The notes under the pieces are model-generated. The model saw only the letters and a list, made by a program, of their open reading frames with translations, made no database searches and was not told the origin of the DNA. DNA of 49,126 nt, taken from Roseburia sp. Its GTDB lineage: Bacteria; Bacillota; Clostridia; Lachnospirales; Lachnospiraceae. Below are positions 1-7,930 of the stretch, piece by piece. The stretch lies in assembly GCA_026168605.1 (NCBI GenBank), contig JAPFDX010000041.1:1-49126 (forward strand). Reading direction: 5' to 3'. The number at the start of each line of letters is the position of its first letter. The stretch's first letter is position 1. Position numbers and translations under genes: made by a program.

Positions 1-158
1 AGATAGCGGTGTCCGTCTGTCCGAAATCCTTTCAGACAAATAAACAGGGAGCCACTCTTTACTTTCCCGGATTGATAGCAGATGTCTGTGATCTCCCGTA
101 TGAGGCTTCCCTGCACGCTTTTGTATGAGATATGTAATAATAGCTGTTCTAACTGCAC
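1..158 (-). CDS. murE: MurE-type UDP-N-acetylmuramyl peptide synthetase, N-terminal fragment (3' end beyond window)
   Basis: The minus strand is open from a GTG at 158 to the left edge of the window (52 codons). The peptide begins VQLEQLLLHISYKS and continues with ITDICYQSGKVKSGSLFIC and KGFRTDGHRY. This matches the N-terminal domain of MurE ligases, whose typical start is MKLEELL with a conserved DSRKVxxGxLFV and KGxxxDGH pattern. MurE adds the third amino acid to UDP-MurNAc-L-Ala-D-Glu in cytoplasmic peptidoglycan synthesis. GTG 158 is preferred over ATG 179 because GGAG lies 5 bases upstream of the GTG, while the ATG has no ribosome site. A -35/-10 pair lies just upstream. Only the N-terminal domain is visible, so other Mur ligases with the same fold cannot be fully excluded. 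Confidence 0.82.
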   Translation of the reverse strand, partial: MQLEQLLLHISYKSVQGSLIREITDICYQSGKVKSGSLFICLKGFRTDGHRY

Positions 159-186
159 TCCTGCTCCTATGGAATACATTTGTTTT

Positions 187-215
187 ATTATATGTCAGTT
201 TTTCCCTTTTTACAA
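187..215 (-). promoter_or_regulatory. Sigma-70-type promoter of murE
   Basis: On the minus strand TTGTAA (215-210) and TATAAT (192-187) are separated by 17 bases, and the murE start at 158 lies about 28 bases further on. It is the only strong promoter-like pair seen in the gap. Confidence 0.65.
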
Positions 216-275
216 GTTTTCCCCGCCGGAATTATTCTTAACTTTTTGTAAAGATTCTATACTTTTCACATTTCA

Positions 276-583
276 GATTCAGGGGAAAAGAGGTTTTTAC
301 AGATTGTGGTTGCAAAATGCACCAATGGTATTCTTTTTTGTTCAGGATTCCAAAGCTAAGAACTTCTAAAATGTTCTGCGTATCGGCAAAGTGCAGGAAC
401 GCAACCGCCCTCTATGCGCCATCCATGGCGCAGTTCGGGCTTTCGCCGGCTTCCCTGCCGTCGAATTGCTGAAAATCGGCAGAACATTAAGAAGTTCTAA
501 GCTTCTCCATATTCACAAATCAGAATACCATTGGTGCATTTTTCCAATCTCATTTTTGTAAAAACCCTTTTCCCCTGAATCAA
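276..583. repeat. ~308-base imperfect inverted repeat (large hairpin element, MITE-like or structured RNA)
   Basis: The left arm (276-380) and right arm (479-583) are long, interrupted reverse complements. Matching blocks are GATTCAGGGGAAAAG at 276-290 with its complement at 567-581, AAAATGCACCAATGGTATTC at 314-333 with its complement at about 522-541, and AGAACTTCT plus TGTTCTGC at 359-379 with complements at 479-500. The arms are AT-rich. The centre (about 381-478) is GC-rich and holds a further perfect 8-bp hairpin, TGCGCCAT/ATGGCGCA, at 415-432. No transposase or convincing coding frame is present. The element fills most of the gap between murE (minus) and the CmpB-like gene (plus). No clear target-site duplication was seen. 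Confidence 0.75.
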
Positions 584-665
584 TTCTTATAAAAAATGAT
601 ACACGCATATTTTTCCTGCGGGCGCACAGACTAAGGTCATACTTTTACTGTTGGAGGAAATGAAA

Positions 666-1073
666 ATGCTTGGAAGAAACTTTTTGATCTGCGGACTGAC
701 CGGCTGGTGCATGGAAATTCTGTTTACCTCTGTAGGCTGCTTTTTCCGAAAAGACCCGCGTCTGATCGGACAGACCTCCGTCTGGATGTTCCCGATCTAC
801 GGCATGGCTGTGTGCATCCGTCCCGTTTACCGCCTGATCCGACGCCTGCCCACGCTCGTGCGCGGCGCCATTTACAGCGTCGGCATCTTCTCCTTTGAGT
901 ACCTAAGCGGCAGCTTTTTAAAAAAGAAAGGACTCTGTCCGTGGGATTACAGCGACGCCGCAGCGAATATCGACGGCGTGATCCGGCTCGATTACGCCCC
1001 TTTCTGGATGGCGGCAGGGCTCTTGTTCGAGCGCATCCTCACCCGCAGGGATGCACGCACCGGGGTTTCCTGA
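666..1073 (+). CDS. CmpB-family putative ABC-transporter type IV membrane protein
   Basis: A 135-residue hydrophobic protein. It shows features I associate with the clostridial CmpB family (PF06541): an N-terminal helix with GWCMEILF, a central P(I)YGM loop, FEYLSG, then WDYSDAAANIDGVIRLDY near the C-terminus, where family members usually have WDYS...NI.G.I. About three or four membrane segments are visible. ATG 666 is chosen because GGAGG at 653-657 lies 8 bases upstream; the earlier ATG 660 is too close to it. Its transport role is only a family label, and no ATPase partner is adjacent. It is followed by a separate TetR gene after about 110 bases. Confidence 0.7.
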   Translation: MLGRNFLICGLTGWCMEILFTSVGCFFRKDPRLIGQTSVWMFPIYGMAVCIRPVYRLIRRLPTLVRGAIYSVGIFSFEYLSGSFLKKKGLCPWDYSDAAANIDGVIRLDYAPFWMAAGLLFERILTRRDARTGVS

Positions 1074-1183
1074 ACACCCTATGGACTTATGACATTTTTC
1101 TCTTGCATGATCCTTCCGGAAATGTTAAAATAAAGATAAATCTAAAAATTTGTTTTTATTTTTTGAATGGAGGGGATGGCAGA

Positions 1184-1804
1184 ATGCCAAAGGCAGCTTA
1201 TTCTGAGGAGCATAGAGAGCGTATCAGAAATGAGCTTGTTACCGTTGGACTTGAACTGATGGCAAAACAAGGCATACAACATACAACCGTGGAACAAATA
1301 TACAAAAAAGTTGGTATATCACGCACTTTCTTCTATTCTTTTTTCCCGACGAAAGAAGATCTGATCGTTGAAACGCTGTATTTGCAACAGCCTAGAATCA
1401 TTGCATATGTGCAAAAGCTGATGTCCGATCCAGATTTAAGCTGGCGTGACGCTGTGAAGCAGTTTCTTCATGCTTGTTGCTATGGAGAGAAAAACGGAAT
1501 TGCTGTTTTAACGATTGAGGAACAACAGCTTATTTTTAAGCGTTTATCAAAAGAAAGCTATCAGATATTCCGCCAAAAGCAGCTTCGTCTTTTTGGAGAA
1601 ATTTTAGAAAGCTTTGGAATCAAGGCAGACACACCAAGGATCAGCCTGTTTACGAACCTAAGCCTGACAGCGATGGTCGTGCGCAGGGCGATCCCTGATA
1701 CGCTCCCCTTGTTTGTTCCCGAAGCCGCTGATGAAACGGTTGACTTTCAACTTGATGCGATTGTGGATGCCTTGGAGAAATTCAAAAACACCCCCACATC
1801 ATAA
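1184..1804 (+). CDS. TetR/AcrR-family transcriptional regulator
   Basis: A 206-residue protein. Residues about 8-58 form a TetR helix-turn-helix: RNELVTVGLELMAKQGI, then TTVEQIYKKVGISRTFFYSF and FPTKEDLI. The C-terminal ligand domain is not recognisable as a specific subfamily. ATG 1184 has GGAGG at 1169-1173, 10 bases upstream. The frame stays open further 5' but that part lacks TetR similarity and overlaps the upstream gene. The next gene starts 21 bases after the stop with its own AGGAGG, so the pair is probably one operon. It likely represses its own promoter in the AT-rich region around 1090-1165. Confidence 0.85.
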   Translation: MPKAAYSEEHRERIRNELVTVGLELMAKQGIQHTTVEQIYKKVGISRTFFYSFFPTKEDLIVETLYLQQPRIIAYVQKLMSDPDLSWRDAVKQFLHACCYGEKNGIAVLTIEEQQLIFKRLSKESYQIFRQKQLRLFGEILESFGIKADTPRISLFTNLSLTAMVVRRAIPDTLPLFVPEAADETVDFQLDAIVDALEKFKNTPTS

Positions 1805-1825
1805 AACACTTAGGAGGAAAAGATT

Positions 1826-2311
1826 ATGGGATTTTTTAGCAAGCTGTTTCAGGGACCGGAAATTGACATGGAAAAGAGCAACGCAAACGCAAAGAAAATG
1901 CGCGCTCTCTTTAACGGGGTTGTCGCAGACGGGGACAATTACAGGCTGATTTTCGGATATACCGAGGATGTAAGCCGCTTCAACTATGGATTTGTTCATG
2001 GAAGCAAGACAAAAATCGGAAATTTGATTGTCGGCTGGGATGAATCCAGTCAGACGATTGTTGTCGTTCCCACAGTGCCCGACCTTTCCGGCTGCGGTGA
2101 CCCTACTTATTATCGCCGTTCTGAAATTTTGAAAGCATACCGGAATAAGTACCCGACAGATGCCTTTATCATTTACCCGGACAAAAAGGGCTATATCGGC
2201 ATCAATGCCTATGACTGGCTGGAAGATGAAAAACTGTATGTTTATGTGTCGCAGGATGATGCGCTGGCTGCTTTTACCGACTTCTTTATGAACCGCTTTG
2301 CAACAAAGTAA
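1826..2311 (+). CDS. Hypothetical protein co-transcribed with the TetR regulator
   Basis: A 161-residue soluble protein starting MGFFSKLFQGPEIDMEK. A strong AGGAGG lies just before ATG 1826. It contains mixed alpha/beta segments (IGNLIVGWDESSQTIVVVP, DAFIIYPDKKGYIGIN) and no signal peptide or membrane helix. I do not recognise a named domain. Its short spacing behind the TetR gene suggests it belongs to the same response. A Shine-Dalgarno and ATG immediately after its stop may mark a reduced third gene. Confidence 0.7.
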   Translation: MGFFSKLFQGPEIDMEKSNANAKKMRALFNGVVADGDNYRLIFGYTEDVSRFNYGFVHGSKTKIGNLIVGWDESSQTIVVVPTVPDLSGCGDPTYYRRSEILKAYRNKYPTDAFIIYPDKKGYIGINAYDWLEDEKLYVYVSQDDALAAFTDFFMNRFATK

Positions 2312-2325
2312 GGAGGACTGAGAGA

Positions 2326-2394
2326 ATGTGGGGGAACACAATTCCTATAATAAAACAGAAAATCGTGTTCCCCGGAATGCACTTTTTTACATAG
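2326..2394 (+). CDS. Possible 22-residue micro-ORF or remnant of a third operon gene
   Basis: AAGGAGG at 2310-2316 lies 9 bases before ATG 2326. The frame starts MWGNTIPIIK and stops at TAG 2392-2394, overlapping the convergent PH-domain gene by 8 bases. The ribosome site is better than those of several clear genes here, but the peptide is short and overlaps a stem-loop. It may be a leftover start of a deleted gene or simply chance. Confidence 0.25.
   Translation: MWGNTIPIIKQKIVFPGMHFFT
2331..2388 (+). terminator. Probable terminator of the tetR operon
   Basis: GGGGAACAC (2331-2339) pairs with GTGTTCCCC (2365-2373) around a 25-base loop. TTTTTT follows at 2383-2388, 9 bases after the stem, so the geometry is imperfect. 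Confidence 0.4.
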
Positions 2395-2803
2395 GAAAAT
2401 CCTCGTCCTCCGTCTCCGCGCCGATGTCCTGCGTGTGCAGGGTGCGCCTCTTGATGCGCGCCTGCTCGGACGCCTCCAGCAAATAGCTCTTGATCTCCTT
2501 TGCGTGCCTGATATGTACGAGTTTCAACTCCTTGTTCGTCACGTCCCCGGTATAGCAGACGATCGTCCCCAGCTTAAACATACGCTCCAACACGGACGCG
2601 GTCAGCTTCACATCCTGGATCTTGTACATATAGCAGTCGTTCTCCTCCACTGTCAAAAATCCCTCGTCCACGGTGAGCATATCGTCTGTGACCGTATATT
2701 TGGTAAACGTCCACGGCAGCCCGAATAAGAGCAGACGCTTCCGTTCCACATAGCGGATCTCCGCCTCTTTGTTTTCTGTCTGGCTTTTTATTTCTTCTGG
2801 CAT
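2387..2803 (-). CDS. PH-domain (YdbS/bPH2-like) protein
   Basis: A 138-residue cytoplasmic protein. The core pattern YVERKRLLLFGLPWTFTKYT, TVDEGFLTVEENDCYMYKIQDV, then LGTIVCYTGD resembles bacterial PH domains of the DUF304/bPH2 type, where a beta-sheet is set by 'transcript' strands following FTxYxVTDDxL. There is no membrane segment, unlike YdbS. The C-terminus is an acidic tail. ATG 2803 is preferred over ATG 2809 because GGGGG at 2813-2817 lies 9 bases from the former and only 3 from the latter. The partner or ligand cannot be inferred. It stands alone, divergent from pyrB. Confidence 0.65.
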   Translation of the reverse strand: MPEEIKSQTENKEAEIRYVERKRLLLFGLPWTFTKYTVTDDMLTVDEGFLTVEENDCYMYKIQDVKLTASVLERMFKLGTIVCYTGDVTNKELKLVHIRHAKEIKSYLLEASEQARIKRRTLHTQDIGAETEDEDFPM

Positions 2804-2900
2804 ATTCATTGTCCCCCTTTATCTGCCGCCTCTTTTTACGGCGTGCCCTACCCGTAGTTTACCCTACTTTTTTCTCCCGCGCAACCGGATAATTTTTCAC

Positions 2901-2929
2901 TTGAAATCCCCCTTTGATTATTATATTAT
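2901..2929 (+). promoter_or_regulatory. Sigma-70-type promoter of pyrBI
   Basis: TTGAAA (2901-2906) and TATTAT (2924-2929) are 17 bases apart, about 50 bases before the pyrB start. The short leader holds a GC-rich stem but no recognisable PyrR attenuator. Confidence 0.65.
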
Positions 2930-2980
2930 GGTAGCGGCAGTGCCGAGCGCGCTGCGCGAAATACATTATGGAGGAATACT

Positions 2981-3907
2981 ATGCGTCATTTAATGAGTCC
3001 ACTGGACTTCTCCGTCGACGAACTGGACAGGCTGTTAAATCTTGCCAGCGACATTGAGAAGCATCCACAGAAATATGCCCACGCGTGTGACGGCAAAAAG
3101 CTTGCCACCTGCTTTTATGAGCCAAGTACGAGAACCAGACTTAGCTTCGAGGCTGCCATGTTAAATCTCGGCGGCTCCGTTTTAGGCTTCTCCAGCGCGG
3201 ATTCCAGTTCCGCTTCCAAGGGAGAAAGCGTTTCCGATACGATCCGTGTCATTTCATGCTACGCAGACATCTGCGCTATGCGTCATCCAAAGGAAGGCGC
3301 CCCGCTCGTCGCTTCCTTAAAGTCCCAGATCCCAGTTATCAACGCCGGAGACGGCGGTCACCAGCATCCGACCCAGACCCTGACAGATCTGCTTACCATC
3401 CGTTCCTTACACGGGGAACTCGGCAATCTCACCATCGGTCTGTGCGGAGACTTAAAATTTGGCAGAACCGTACACTCCCTGATCCATGCGCTGATCCGCT
3501 ATCCGGGCATCCGCTTTATCCTGATCTCCCCGGAGGAGCTTCGGATCCCGAGCTATCTGCGCGAGGACGTGCTCGCGGCAAACAACATTCCGTTCACAGA
3601 GCTGGAACGCCTGGAGGACGCCATGCCGGAGCTTGACATTCTCTACATGACGCGCGTCCAGAAGGAGCGTTTCTTCAATGAGGAGGACTATGTCCGCCTG
3701 AAAAATTACTACATTCTGACAACGGAGAAAATGGAACTTGCGAAAAAAGATATGCTGGTGCTCCACCCGCTTCCGCGCGTGAACGAGATCTCCGTCGAGG
3801 TGGACGACGACCCGCGCGCCGCGTATTTTAAGCAGGCGCAGTACGGCGTCTATGTGCGCATGGCGCTGATCCTCACCTTGCTGGAAATCGACGTCAACGC
3901 ACTTTGA
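2981..3907 (+). CDS. pyrB: Aspartate carbamoyltransferase catalytic subunit
   Basis: 308 residues, normal for PyrB. It condenses carbamoyl phosphate with L-aspartate to carbamoyl-aspartate, the first committed step of pyrimidine synthesis. The carbamoyl-phosphate loop [13 protein letters not shown] is at 45-57 with STRTR at 49-53. The 80s loop SSASKGES is at 76-83, and HPTQTLTDL starts at 129. The C-terminal HPLPRVNEI is the aspartate-binding region. GGAGG lies 8 bases before ATG 2981. pyrI follows after 26 bases, so the enzyme should be an allosteric PyrB/PyrI complex. Confidence 0.97.
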   Translation: MRHLMSPLDFSVDELDRLLNLASDIEKHPQKYAHACDGKKLATCFYEPSTRTRLSFEAAMLNLGGSVLGFSSADSSSASKGESVSDTIRVISCYADICAMRHPKEGAPLVASLKSQIPVINAGDGGHQHPTQTLTDLLTIRSLHGELGNLTIGLCGDLKFGRTVHSLIHALIRYPGIRFILISPEELRIPSYLREDVLAANNIPFTELERLEDAMPELDILYMTRVQKERFFNEEDYVRLKNYYILTTEKMELAKKDMLVLHPLPRVNEISVEVDDDPRAAYFKQAQYGVYVRMALILTLLEIDVNAL

Positions 3908-3933
3908 GCGCTTACCGCAGAAAGGAACGAACC

Positions 3934-4371
3934 ATGTTAAATATCAGTGGAATCCATGAGGGATTTGTATTAGACCATATTCAGGCGGGTATGAGCCTTC
4001 AGATTTATCACGACCTGAAACTCGACAAGTTGGACTGTACCGTCGCCATCATCAAAAATGCCAAGAGCAGCAAGATGGGAAAAAAAGATATTTTGAAGGT
4101 CGAGTGTCCGGTAGAGGCGCTGGATCTCGACATTCTGGGCTTTATTGACCACAACATCACCGTGAACGTGATCAAAAACGACAAGATCGTGGAGAAAAAA
4201 ATTCTCCACCTGCCAAGACAGGTGAAGAACGTCATTTCCTGTAAAAACCCGCGCTGCATCACCTCGATCGAGCAGGAGCTTGACCAGATCTTCCTCCTGA
4301 CGGACGAGGAACACGAGATTTACCGCTGCAGATACTGCGAGGAGAAATACCGCAATCCGAACAGACGGTAA
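3934..4371 (+). CDS. pyrI: Aspartate carbamoyltransferase regulatory subunit
   Basis: 145 residues. PyrI binds CTP/ATP and allosterically controls PyrB. The zinc domain is clear: Cys103, Cys108, Cys132 and Cys135 form C-x4-C and C-x2-C pairs in the C-terminal third. The N-terminal nucleotide domain contains LDHIQAG (13-19), as in other PyrI proteins. ATG 3934 has AAAGGA upstream; the frame is open to a TTG at 3904 overlapping pyrB, but that extension is not conserved. Transcription probably ends at the stem-loop at 4399-4448. Confidence 0.95.
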   Translation: MLNISGIHEGFVLDHIQAGMSLQIYHDLKLDKLDCTVAIIKNAKSSKMGKKDILKVECPVEALDLDILGFIDHNITVNVIKNDKIVEKKILHLPRQVKNVISCKNPRCITSIEQELDQIFLLTDEEHEIYRCRYCEEKYRNPNRR

Positions 4372-4374
4372 GCA

Positions 4375-5073
4375 TTACTCCACTTTTATCATCCGGTAGC
4401 CGACTCCGACGTGCGTTTGAATATACTGCACGGAGTCGGCATTTTTTTCGATCTTTTTTCGCAGGGTCGCCATAAAGACCCGCAGGGACGCAACGTCATT
4501 TTCCCAACTGTGCCCCCAGATATTCTGGGTCAGATAGGTGTGTGTCAGCACCTTTCCGACGTTTTTGGAGAGCAGGCAGAGCAACTTGTACTCGATCGGC
4601 GTCAGATGCAGCTCCTCCTCCCCAAAATACGCACAGCCGGACGAGAAGTCCACGCGCAGCTTTCCGTTGACAAACACGGAGGACGATGCCTGCTCCGTCT
4701 GCCCCATCATCAGCCTGCGTTCCGTCACGCGGAGTCTTGCCAGAAGCTCCTCCACGGAAAACGGCTTTGTCAGATAGTCGTCCGCCCCGGCGTCCAGCGC
4801 CTCCACCTTATCCATGTCCTCGCTCCTGGCGCTGATAATGATGATCGGCACATTCGACCATGTACGGATCTTTTGGATAACCTCGATCCCGTCCATATCC
4901 GGCAGCCCCAGATCCAGCAGGATGATATCCGGATTATGCGAGGACGCCTCCAGGATCGCAGTCTCCCCGTTCATCGCGGTCAGATATCTGTAATTGTGCG
5001 CCTTTAAGGTCGTGACCATCAGGTTCTGCACCGGTCTGTCGTCCTCGACAACTAAAATCAACGTCTTATTCAT
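4375..5073 (-). CDS. kdpE: KdpE-type OmpR-family response regulator
   Basis: 232 residues. The receiver domain (1-118) has the acidic pair Asp11-Asp12, phospho-acceptor Asp54 in LLDLGLPDMDG, and Lys103 in DDYLTKPF. The C-terminal winged helix (about 130-232) has LTPIEYKLLCLL and RVFMATLRKKIE. It should be phosphorylated by KdpD and activate the kdp operon under potassium limitation or salt stress. ATG 5073 has AGGAGG 9 bases upstream and overlaps the kdpD stop by 8 bases, so translation is coupled. The frame is open upstream but only inside kdpD. Confidence 0.94.
   Translation of the reverse strand: MNKTLILVVEDDRPVQNLMVTTLKAHNYRYLTAMNGETAILEASSHNPDIILLDLGLPDMDGIEVIQKIRTWSNVPIIIISARSEDMDKVEALDAGADDYLTKPFSVEELLARLRVTERRLMMGQTEQASSSVFVNGKLRVDFSSGCAYFGEEELHLTPIEYKLLCLLSKNVGKVLTHTYLTQNIWGHSWENDVASLRVFMATLRKKIEKNADSVQYIQTHVGVGYRMIKVE
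4399..4448 (+). terminator. pyrBI terminator embedded in the kdpE coding end
   Basis: GCCGACTC (4399-4406) pairs with GAGTCGGC (4433-4440), and inside it CGTGC pairs with GCACG across a 13-base loop. The right arm is followed by A and seven T (4442-4448). It lies 28 bases after the pyrI stop and inside the last codons of convergent kdpE. Confidence 0.8.
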
Positions 5074-7765
5074 GTAAATCAACCTCCTCGATTGGCAGTG
5101 AGAATGTAAAGACCGCTCCGTGCGGAATATTGTCCGACAGCTCCAGCTCTCCTCCGTGCGCGGCGACGATCGACCGGCACAGAGACAACCCCAGACCCAG
5201 ACTGCGCCTGCTGTCCGCGACATTTTTTGCCCCGCTGTAAAACATATCGAAAATATACGGTTTCATGTCATCCGGTATCCCCGGTCCATTGTCCGCGATC
5301 GTGACCACCGCCCTTCCCCCGTCCTTCCTCGTGGATATGAGGATTTCGGATCCCTTCTGCGTATATTTGATCGCGTTATCCACAATATTGATGATGATCT
5401 GCATGATCATCCGCGCGTCCACCTTGACCAGAAGAATACTATCGGACGCCTGGTAAATGATCCTGTGCTCCGTTTTCTTCCTGTTGATGTGCTGCAATGC
5501 CTCCGTGACCACCTCGTCCAAAAGCTCTGCCTGCAAACGGATATTTAACTTTCCCCCCTCGATCTTCGTCACGGAAAGCAGATTTTCCACGAGATTGACC
5601 AGCCACATCGCATCGTCGTAAATATCGGCATAGAGCTGTTTTCTCGTCGCTGCGTCAAATTTCTCCTCATTGGACAAAAGATTGCTGGCATTTCCCGAGA
5701 TCGAGGTGAGCGGCGTCCGCAGATCGTGCGAGATCGAGCGCAGCAGATTTGCCCGCAACTGCTCCTTCTGCGCGATCAGCGCAGCCTCCTCCTTCTCTCT
5801 GGCGTTCTTTTCATTCTCGAGCGCCAGCGCACATTCCCCGAGGATCGACAGCAGAATACTGTTCTCAAAGGAATCCAGCGGTTTTTCGTGCATCACGATC
5901 CCGATCACTCCATAGACGCCCTCGCTCGTGCGGATGGAGAGGTAGAGGCATCGCGCATCCGAGAGCGTGTCTGTCGTTGCACCCGCGTGCTTATTGTTTT
6001 TGAACACCCAGAACGCAACCGCCTTCTCCTTGTCGGAAAAATAGTCCTCGCACGCGCTCTGCTCATCCACGGCGAAAAATTTCGGCGGCAGCAGCGTATC
6101 CTTGTCGGCAAGGTAGATCAGCATATCCTTGTTCAAAAGCTTCATCAACTGCGTCGCCGTCACTTTCACGATCTCGTCCCGCTCCTTGACCCGCTCTAAA
6201 AGCTGGTTCGTATCGAACAGTATCTTTGTGCGGAACGTCGCCTGCGCCGCCTGCGCCGCCTGCCTCTTTAATCTCGTCGCGAGCGTTCCCGTCAGAAATG
6301 CCGCCACAAACATGATGACAAAAGTCACGGGATAATCTTTTTCATAGGCGAGCAGCGTGTACCTCGGCTCGGTGAACAAAAAGTTAAACACAAATACGCT
6401 GATGACCGAGGATATGAGGCTGTATACCCGGTGCGTCGTGATGACGGAGGTCACAAGCACGCCGAGAATGTACATCATGATGATATTGGACTCGCTCATC
6501 CCCAGTCGCCAAAAAATACCGCCGATCAGGGAGGAGACCACGAGCATCCCGATGCTTTTTCCGATATCCGCCGGATTCAGGATCTGCCGCCGCCTGCGCC
6601 TTGCACGCTTTACCTTGTACGCCATCTCCGAGCTGCTGTCCGGGATGATATGCACATCCACATTCGGCGCCTGCGCGATCAGCTTCTCCGTCAAAGTCGG
6701 CTTCCCAAACACAGACTTTTTCGTCGCCGCGCTTCTTCCAATGACGATCTTGGAGACGCCCGACAACCGTGAAAACTCCGCGATCTGAAACGGTACGTCC
6801 TCCCCGTACACCGTCTCGATCTTAGCCCCGAGCTGCCCCGCAAGCCGCATATTACTTTGCAGACGTTTCTTGTCCTCCTCCTCCATCACCGCAAAATCCG
6901 GCGTCTCCACATACAGCGCCGTGAAAGCCCCGCGAAACGCCTTTGACATACGGGCTGCCGTGCGGATCAGTTTCATGTTGGAGGGCGAGGAGGAAAGACA
7001 CACCAGAATGTGCTCGTCCGTATAATAATCGCCGCCGCTCTTTGCCCGCGCCTCCTCGGAGAGCAGATTGATCCTGTCTGCACATCTGCGCAGCGCGATC
7101 TCCCGCAGTGCGATCAGATTCTCAATCTGAAAAAAATTTTCTGTGGCTCTCTGCGCCTGCTCCCTGCGGTATACGCTTCCCGCCTGCAGCCGTTCGAGCA
7201 GCTCCTGCGGCTCAATGTCGATCAGCTCCACCTGGGACGCATTGTCAAACACATCGTCCGGCACGCGCTCCCTGACCATGATCCCGGTGATCGCGGCAAC
7301 CATATCGTTCAGACTCTCAATATGCTGTACATTTACGGTCGTATAGACGTCGATCCCCGCCGCGAGCAGCTCCCTGACATCCTGATAGCGCTTTGCGTGG
7401 CGGCAGCCTCTCGCGTTGGTATGCGCCAGCTCGTCCACCAGGATCAGCCGCGGTTTCCGACGGATCGCCGCGTCCAGATCAAACTCACGAAGCGTGATCC
7501 CATTGTAATCGACAATAAGGTTCGGGATCTGTTCCAGCCCGCACAAAAGCTCCTGCGTCTGCGGTCTCGCGTGCGGCTCGACATACCCGGCAACCACATC
7601 GATCCCCCGCTGCTTCGCGGTATGCGCCGCCTGCAGCATGGCGTATGTCTTTCCCACGCCCGCCGCATATCCGAAAAAGATTTTCAGATGTCCTCGGTTT
7701 TTCTCATATTCTTCCCGTTTCACCGCCGCCAGCAGTTGTTCGGGATTCTGACGATTCTCTTCCAT
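5066..7765 (-). CDS. kdpD: KdpD sensor histidine kinase
   Basis: 899 residues, the full family architecture. The N-terminal KdpD domain has Walker A GYAAGVGKT (32-40) and Walker B LILVDELAHTN (107-117). A universal-stress-like domain follows (about 250-370), then four membrane helices (about 405-495), a GAF-like region, HisKA with phospho-acceptor His680 in SISHDLRTPL, and the HATPase domain with the N-box near Asn797 and DNGPGIP (about 825-831). It senses potassium status at the membrane and phosphorylates KdpE. GGAG lies 8 bases before ATG 7765. It lies 24 bases behind a small membrane-peptide gene. Confidence 0.95.
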   Translation of the reverse strand: MEENRQNPEQLLAAVKREEYEKNRGHLKIFFGYAAGVGKTYAMLQAAHTAKQRGIDVVAGYVEPHARPQTQELLCGLEQIPNLIVDYNGITLREFDLDAAIRRKPRLILVDELAHTNARGCRHAKRYQDVRELLAAGIDVYTTVNVQHIESLNDMVAAITGIMVRERVPDDVFDNASQVELIDIEPQELLERLQAGSVYRREQAQRATENFFQIENLIALREIALRRCADRINLLSEEARAKSGGDYYTDEHILVCLSSSPSNMKLIRTAARMSKAFRGAFTALYVETPDFAVMEEEDKKRLQSNMRLAGQLGAKIETVYGEDVPFQIAEFSRLSGVSKIVIGRSAATKKSVFGKPTLTEKLIAQAPNVDVHIIPDSSSEMAYKVKRARRRRRQILNPADIGKSIGMLVVSSLIGGIFWRLGMSESNIIMMYILGVLVTSVITTHRVYSLISSVISVFVFNFLFTEPRYTLLAYEKDYPVTFVIMFVAAFLTGTLATRLKRQAAQAAQATFRTKILFDTNQLLERVKERDEIVKVTATQLMKLLNKDMLIYLADKDTLLPPKFFAVDEQSACEDYFSDKEKAVAFWVFKNNKHAGATTDTLSDARCLYLSIRTSEGVYGVIGIVMHEKPLDSFENSILLSILGECALALENEKNAREKEEAALIAQKEQLRANLLRSISHDLRTPLTSISGNASNLLSNEEKFDAATRKQLYADIYDDAMWLVNLVENLLSVTKIEGGKLNIRLQAELLDEVVTEALQHINRKKTEHRIIYQASDSILLVKVDARMIMQIIINIVDNAIKYTQKGSEILISTRKDGGRAVVTIADNGPGIPDDMKPYIFDMFYSGAKNVADSRRSLGLGLSLCRSIVAAHGGELELSDNIPHGAVFTFSLPIEEVDLHE

Positions 7766-7789
7766 CCGGTAAACTCCTGTATCCGCCGC

Positions 7790-7906
7790 TTATTTTTTTC
7801 TCCGGTTCCTCTTACTTTCTTCCAGAAATTCTCCCGCTGTTTTCATAAAGAAAAACCCCAGAATGGCAGCCAGAAGAAACACAACGGCAAGCACCACTGT
7901 CTCCAT
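7790..7906 (-). CDS. 38-residue single-pass membrane peptide in the kdp locus
   Basis: GGAGG lies 7 bases before ATG 7906. The peptide begins METVVLAVVFLLAAILGFFF, one hydrophobic helix (about residues 3-21), followed by an amphipathic KTAGEFLEES and a strongly basic end RNRRKK. The positive end implies N-out/C-in topology. It sits between the RCK gene and kdpD with gaps of 24 bases on each side, so it is almost surely co-transcribed. It resembles in design, and weakly in the K-x3-[DE]-F-x-E stretch, the micro-protein before kdpA. I do not recognise the family. A role in stabilising KdpFABC or modulating KdpD is inference. Confidence 0.6.
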   Translation of the reverse strand: METVVLAVVFLLAAILGFFFMKTAGEFLEESKRNRRKK

Positions 7907-7930
7907 TATAACACCTCCGCCGCAATTATG

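Noticed and set aside
82-369. 95-codon plus-strand frame near the left end
   Set aside because: It is antisense to the murE start and then runs through the left arm of the inverted repeat; no ribosome site or protein-like features.
941-1183. N-terminal extension of the TetR gene
   Set aside because: It overlaps the CmpB-like gene in another frame; a good ribosome site and the conserved TetR start are at 1184.
2936-2980. Possible PyrR attenuator in the pyrB leader
   Set aside because: The leader is only about 45 bases with one GC-rich stem; no anti-terminator or T-run is present.
5074-5223. N-terminal extension of kdpE
   Set aside because: It lies within kdpD and has no receiver-domain similarity; ATG 5073 has AGGAGG.
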